Shown: positions 60,110 to 64,000 of the stretch, one piece after another | Layout: each line of letters starts with the position of its first letter | Numbering within the stretch: the first letter of the stretch is position 1 | Origin: JBDWFY01 sp965275915 | Lineage (GTDB): Bacteria > Pseudomonadota > Alphaproteobacteria > Rhizobiales > Stappiaceae | Reading direction: 5' to 3' | Assembly (NCBI GenBank): GCA_965275915.1 | Contig: CBDHYI010000005.1 | Location: 248,001-312,000, forward strand | DNA length: 64,000 nucleotides | Notes under the pieces: generated by a model | The model's input: only the letters and a program-made list of their open reading frames with translations | Database searches by the model: none | What the model was told of the DNA's origin: nothing | Position numbers and translations under genes: made by a program

Positions 60110-61428
60110 TGCTGGCGGGATGGGGAAACTATCCCAGGGCACAATGCCGCGTTTTGGGTGCGCAGGGCGCAGACGACATTGCCGACCGTGTCGGGTCGGA
60201 GCCTTCACTCATTGCACGCGGCCTGGGCCGTGCCTATGGCGATGCTGCGCTGAACCCGCAGGCGACACTTTCCACAAATCGGCATAATCGCATTGTGTCA
60301 TTTGATCCCACCAGCGGACGGATAACATGTGAAAGCGGTGTGCTTCTTGCTGATCTCGTTCAATTGTTTACCGGCCGGGGCTGGTTTCCGCCAGTGACGC
60401 CGGGAACCAAGATGGTCTCAATCGGCGGCATGATCGCAGCCGATGTGCATGGAAAAAATCATCACTCCGCAGGATCATTCTGCGATCACGTCGAAAGTCT
60501 TGACCTGGTGATGGCCGACGGCAGGCAAGTAACGTGCTCACCGCACGAGAATGCCGACATCTTCGCTGCCACATGCGGCGGCATGGGCCTCACAGGCGTG
60601 ATCACGTCGGCGACCTTTCACATGTTGCCGGTCGAAACGGGTTGGATTCGCCAGAAGACGATCCGGTGCGGCGGTCTCGATGAAACGATGGGACAAATAG
60701 AAGAGGCCAATGACTGGACATATTCAGCATCCTGGATCGATTGCCTGGCGACAGGAGGACGGGCTGGCCGGTCGGTCCTGTTTCTGGGTGAACACGCCGC
60801 GTTAAGTGATTTGCCGGCGGGACAAGGTCCTATGCCAAAGCTGCGACCGGTTGGTCACGGTCTGCGCGTTCCGGTGACGCCGCCGGGCTTTGTGCTGAAC
60901 CGGTACACTGTCTCGGCGTTTAACGAAGTCTATTTCCGCAGCCAGAAGCCGGGTCACTCGCTTGTCAGTTTCGATCCGTTTTTTTACCCGCTGGATGCGG
61001 TTCTGGAGTGGAACCGTCTGTACGGTCGGCGCGGATTTTTGCAATATCAATGCGTTTTCCCGAAGGCGGCAAGTGCCGAGGGTGTCCGGAAACTGCTGGC
61101 GAGGATCTCACAGGCCGGCATCGGATCTTTTCTTGCAGTCCTGAAACTTATGGGCCGCAAGGGCCTTGGGGTGTTGTCGTTTCCGATGGAGGGGTACACC
61201 CTGGCCATTGACCTGCCGCTTCGCGCCGGGACGTTTAGAATGCTCGATGACCTTGATGCCATTGTCGAGGATCACTCCGGGCGGCTCTATCTTGCCAAGG
61301 ATGCCCATATGCGGCCATCCACGCTGCGGACCGGCTATCAGGGTATTGGCGAATTCGCAGACCTGCGCCATAAGACCGGATCTGAGAAGAAGTTCTCCTC
61401 ATTGCTCTCAAAGCGGCTTTCTCTATGA
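60106..61428 (+). CDS. DprE1-like polyprenylphosphoryl-ribose 2'-oxidase
   Basis: 440 residues of a vanillyl-alcohol-oxidase-type FAD protein. Landmarks shared with DprE1: LIARGLGRAYGDAALN, TPGTKMVSIGGMIAADVHGK, NHHSAGSFCDHVESLDLV, RGFLQYQCVFP, and a late YLAKDAHM. DprE1 oxidises decaprenylphosphoryl-ribose at C2' as the first half of epimerisation to arabinose. ATG overlaps the GtrA stop (ATGA). Confidence 0.86.
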   Translation: MMLAGWGNYPRAQCRVLGAQGADDIADRVGSEPSLIARGLGRAYGDAALNPQATLSTNRHNRIVSFDPTSGRITCESGVLLADLVQLFTGRGWFPPVTPGTKMVSIGGMIAADVHGKNHHSAGSFCDHVESLDLVMADGRQVTCSPHENADIFAATCGGMGLTGVITSATFHMLPVETGWIRQKTIRCGGLDETMGQIEEANDWTYSASWIDCLATGGRAGRSVLFLGEHAALSDLPAGQGPMPKLRPVGHGLRVPVTPPGFVLNRYTVSAFNEVYFRSQKPGHSLVSFDPFFYPLDAVLEWNRLYGRRGFLQYQCVFPKAASAEGVRKLLARISQAGIGSFLAVLKLMGRKGLGVLSFPMEGYTLAIDLPLRAGTFRMLDDLDAIVEDHSGRLYLAKDAHMRPSTLRTGYQGIGEFADLRHKTGSEKKFSSLLSKRLSL

Positions 61429-62171
61429 ACAAATCAGCGAAAGAAATCGTACTCGTCCTGGGCGCTACATCGGATATTGCCCGTGCTTCTGCGCATCGGT
61501 TTGCTGCGGACGGCCATCCGCTGATACTTGCGGCACGAAACGCGGGCAGGCTTGAAAAGGATGCCGAGGATATCCGCATTCGGTATCAGGTGGACGTATC
61601 GACGCAAGGTCTTGATATCCTGCAACCCGATCAGTTCGAGGCATTCGTCAGCGGACTGGCACCGCTTCCGGATATCGTGATTTGCGCTGTGGGCGTTCTG
61701 GGCAGTCAGGCGGAGGACGAACGCAATGCCGGGGCGGCGATCGATGTGATCCGAACCAATTTCGAAGGGCCCGCGATTCTACTTGGATTGCTGGCCAATG
61801 CATTCGAGGACCGGGGCTCGGGGACCATCATTGGCATCAGCTCGGTCGCCGGCGATCGCGGGCGGGCAACGAACTATATTTACGGTTCGGCCAAAGCCGG
61901 TTTTTCGGCGTTTCTTTCCGGATTACGAAACCGTCTTGCCGGCAAAGGCATACAGGTTGTCACGATCAAGCCCGGATTTGTAAACACCAAAATGATTGAG
62001 GGCATGGATACGCCCAAGCCTCTCACGGCAGAGCCCGCCCAGGCCGGCGAAGCCATTTACAAGGCCTGGCAGAAGAAGCGCGACGTTGCCTATATCAAGC
62101 CGATCTGGTGGCTGGTTATGACGATTATCTGTTCCATCCCCGAACGACTGTTCAAACGGCTGAAATTATGA
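61425..62171 (+). CDS. DprE2-like polyprenylphosphoryl-2-keto-ribose reductase (SDR)
   Basis: 248 residues. NAD(P)-binding VLGATSDIARASAHRFAADG, catalytic GISSVAGDRGRATNYIYGSAK with Ser, Tyr and Lys, and a membrane-affine C-terminus (WWLVMTIICSIPERLFKRLK). The TSDIA start and long C-terminal tail are typical of DprE2, which reduces the 2'-keto intermediate to the arabinose form. ATG overlaps dprE1-like stop, completing a four-gene coupled set. Confidence 0.87.
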   Translation: MNKSAKEIVLVLGATSDIARASAHRFAADGHPLILAARNAGRLEKDAEDIRIRYQVDVSTQGLDILQPDQFEAFVSGLAPLPDIVICAVGVLGSQAEDERNAGAAIDVIRTNFEGPAILLGLLANAFEDRGSGTIIGISSVAGDRGRATNYIYGSAKAGFSAFLSGLRNRLAGKGIQVVTIKPGFVNTKMIEGMDTPKPLTAEPAQAGEAIYKAWQKKRDVAYIKPIWWLVMTIICSIPERLFKRLKL

Positions 62172-62539
62172 TTGCGAATAATGACCTGAAGATTGGATGT
62201 TCACCGCAGACGGTGCCGCGATATTATCCCGTCACAGAACATATTTAAGACTTACGCAAATACGTGAAAGCTTCCATCGGCTTTGGCGGCCACCGCACAA
62301 AAACGCGCCGAAGTAACCTGAAAATGTTACTCACATCACAACGCAATACGCGGATCCGGATTAACTACAATGGCATTTTCTACTGAAAGTCATTCGAATT
62401 GTGGTCTGTGAATGTTAGAAATTCAAAATGTTCGTTCAGGACGAAGTACTTTTGGGGGATGGCGTGACGATGATGCCGGTATCGAATCGCGTTTGTTGCA
62501 AACTGACAGACTTCGCTGTTATTTGAGGCAGTTCTTCGC
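62172..62539. other. Intergenic region before E1 genes
   Basis: About 368 bp without a supported gene. It probably contains a promoter for the two dehydrogenase genes; no distinct terminator or operator was found by eye. Confidence 0.35.
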
Positions 62540-63469
62540 ATGGATAAACTCGTGGAAACACAGGCGATAAATTATGAGGTCCTCAATCCGGACCTTCCCC
62601 GTAACGAGCAGTTCTATCGGCTCCTTAAGCTGATCCGCGAGTTTGAACAGACCCTGCTCGACCTGTTCAGCAAAGACCTGCTCTCCGGAACCACCCACAC
62701 ATCAATGGGCCAGGAGGCAAATGCCGTCGGTGTTCTGTCGGCGCTGGACCGCGAAATCGATATGGTATGGTCCAATCACCGCTGCCATGGACATTTCCTG
62801 TCCTATTGCGGACAGACCCATAAGCTCTTTGCCGAGATCCTGGGCAAGTCGACCGGTGTCTGCAGCGGGCGCGGCGGCAGTCAGCATCTGCATTGGCGCA
62901 ATTTTTCATCCTCCGGTATCCAGGGCGGTTTTCTGGCTGCTGCCGTCGGTGCGGCTGTTGCCGAAAAACCGACGGGAGCGATCGGCTGCGCCTTTCTTGG
63001 CGATGGCACCATGGGCGAAGGAACTGTTTATGAGGCGTTGAACCTTGCTGCCCTGTCAGAAGCACCGTTGCTTTTCGTGGTTGAAGACAACGCAATCGCC
63101 CAGACCACGCCGAAAAAAGTCGGGGTTTCAGGATCCATCACCGACCGGGCTGCTCCATTTGGAATAGCGACGCACCATTATCGCGGTACGGATGCCGACG
63201 AGATCGCCGACATCGCCGCGGAGTTGATGTCCGGAATCCGCACAAGCGGCAAACCCGCGTGGCTGCACATTGAAACGGTGCGGCTCGGTCCGCACTCCAA
63301 GGGTGATGACACACGTGACGCCGACGAAATCGCAGCGGCCCGCGAACGCGATCCTTTGACACTGTACCGCAGCCGGGTCGCCAACAGCGAAGAAATCGAT
63401 ACCTGGTGCGAGGCACACCTTTCCTCAACGCTCGAGCAGGCAATGAAGGATGAATCCGCATGCGCGTAG
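62540..63469 (+). CDS. Thiamine-dependent dehydrogenase E1, alpha subunit
   Basis: 309 residues of the PDH/BCKDH E1-alpha type. Features: LIREFEQTLLDLF, THTSMGQEANAVG, HRCHGHFLSYCG (ThDP contact), GSQHLHWRNF, and the ThDP motif LGDGTMGEGTVYEALNLAAL followed by VVEDNAIAQTTP. It is shorter than classical PdhA and lacks the usual Ser loop context for kinase control. It sits beside the arabinose/carbamoyl genes rather than with an E2 or E3. Confidence 0.88.
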   Translation: MDKLVETQAINYEVLNPDLPRNEQFYRLLKLIREFEQTLLDLFSKDLLSGTTHTSMGQEANAVGVLSALDREIDMVWSNHRCHGHFLSYCGQTHKLFAEILGKSTGVCSGRGGSQHLHWRNFSSSGIQGGFLAAAVGAAVAEKPTGAIGCAFLGDGTMGEGTVYEALNLAALSEAPLLFVVEDNAIAQTTPKKVGVSGSITDRAAPFGIATHHYRGTDADEIADIAAELMSGIRTSGKPAWLHIETVRLGPHSKGDDTRDADEIAAARERDPLTLYRSRVANSEEIDTWCEAHLSSTLEQAMKDESACA

Positions 63470-64000
63470 TCGACGATCTTCGCAACGGCTTGTTCTCCCT
63501 CATGCAGCAGGATCCGAAACTGTCTGTTATCGGGGAAGACATTGTGGATCCCTATGGTGGAGCCTTCAAAGTCACCAAAGGACTTTACGATGCATTTCCC
63601 GACCGGGTCCGGGCGATGCCGATCTCAGAATCATCCATCGTCGGTTTCGGGCTCGGGATGAGCCTGCGCGGTCACCCCGTGATCGCGGAAATCATGTTCG
63701 GTGATTTTCTGACGCTCACACTTGACCAGTTGCTGAACCACGCAGCGAAGGTCGAGTGGATGTTTGACGGCGCGGTCAAGGCTCCGCTGATTATCAGGAC
63801 GCCGATGGGGGGTGGACGCGGATACGGCCCCACACATTCTCAGAGCATTGAGAAACATTTCTGCGGCATACCGGGCCTGACTGTTCTGGCAGTGAATCAG
63901 TTCGCCAGTCCGGCTCAGTTGCTTAAGAAAGCCGCAGCCCTGCAAGCGCCGGTTCTCTTTATTGAAAACAAGATCACCTATTCCAAACTCGTGGAGACGG
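63460..64000 (+). CDS. Thiamine-dependent dehydrogenase E1, beta subunit (partial, runs off window)
   Basis: Starts at ATG 63460 inside the end of the alpha gene (10-nt overlap) and remains open to the window end, 180 residues seen. E1-beta landmarks: SVIGEDIVDPYGGAFKVTKG, MPISESSIVGFGLGMSLRG, AEIMFGDFLTLTLDQLLNHA, RTPMGGGRGYGPTHSQS. The C-terminal transketolase domain lies beyond the window. Confidence 0.88.
   Translation, partial: MRVVDDLRNGLFSLMQQDPKLSVIGEDIVDPYGGAFKVTKGLYDAFPDRVRAMPISESSIVGFGLGMSLRGHPVIAEIMFGDFLTLTLDQLLNHAAKVEWMFDGAVKAPLIIRTPMGGGRGYGPTHSQSIEKHFCGIPGLTVLAVNQFASPAQLLKKAAALQAPVLFIENKITYSKLVET

Noticed and set aside
53747..62171. A nodulation (Nod factor) locus
   Set aside because: NodU-like and noeCHOP-like genes are present, but nodA, nodB, nodC, nodIJ and nod boxes are not in the window.

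Overview
The window reads as chromosomal DNA of an alphaproteobacterium, most likely of the Hyphomicrobiales (Rhizobiales) type. The evidence is fairly high GC, an lpiA/mprF-acvB pair, a DUF6867 protein inside a branched-chain amino-acid ABC operon, a SorC-controlled RbsABC-type importer with mtnK-mtnA, and a non-pyrrolysine MttB. Species cannot be fixed from sequence reading alone.

Region 1 (1-13.7 kb) is an aerobic benzoyl-CoA ('box') catabolic locus: a TRAP transporter (dctPQM-like), a DUF4863 protein, benzoate-CoA ligase, an alpha/beta hydrolase, a DUF309 protein, boxC, boxB, boxA, a hotdog thioesterase and the regulator boxR (HTH fused to a shikimate-kinase-like domain). A 14-bp motif TGCA-N6-TGCA recurs in front of the TRAP operon, the DUF4863/ligase operon, boxC and boxR itself. 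This ties the locus, including the transporter, into one probable BoxR regulon. The later step enzyme BoxD is not in the window.

Region 2 (12.1-15.8 kb) is a scrap yard: an internally deleted GMC oxidoreductase, a truncated prepilin peptidase, a sliver of an IS6-type transposase, an intact IS3-family element and a small gene cut by that IS. Region 3 (15.8-24.7 kb) holds mprF-acvB, divergent ubiDX and ubiTUV (oxygen-independent ubiquinone synthesis) with an FNR/FixK-type palindrome between them, a DUF2478 protein and a second GMC deletion remnant.

Region 4 (24.7-33.9 kb) has a GST, a complete liv ABC transporter, two SDRs (one lacking the usual Tyr/Lys pair), a relic GntR regulator and an HpcH/HpaI aldolase. 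Region 5 (34-43.9 kb) is an RbsBCA-type ABC importer divergent from mtnK-mtnA with a SorC regulator, which suggests uptake and salvage of 5-methylthioribose, followed by divergent mttB and lysR. Region 6 (43.9-53.7 kb) has a secreted hypothetical protein, the zinc system znuCB-zur/znuA (ZnuA carries four 23-residue His-rich repeats), a cytochrome P460, a lone HigA antitoxin and cyoABCD.

Region 7 (53.7-64 kb) is the most unusual: a carbamoyltransferase, a 49-residue DUF5989 protein and an SxtJ-like membrane protein, which together resemble sxtI/sxtK/sxtJ of saxitoxin clusters. They face an SGNH hydrolase, then a translationally coupled four-gene set resembling the decaprenyl-phospho-arabinose pathway (HAD-UbiA phosphoribosyltransferase, GtrA, DprE1, DprE2), then the alpha and beta E1 subunits of a 2-oxo-acid dehydrogenase running off the window. 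I read this as a putative system that decorates a surface glycan or lipid with D-arabinose and O-carbamoyl groups. A 20-bp repeat that overlaps TAG stop codons occurs three times (12.1, 41.3, 43.9 kb) and looks like insertion-sequence end scars.
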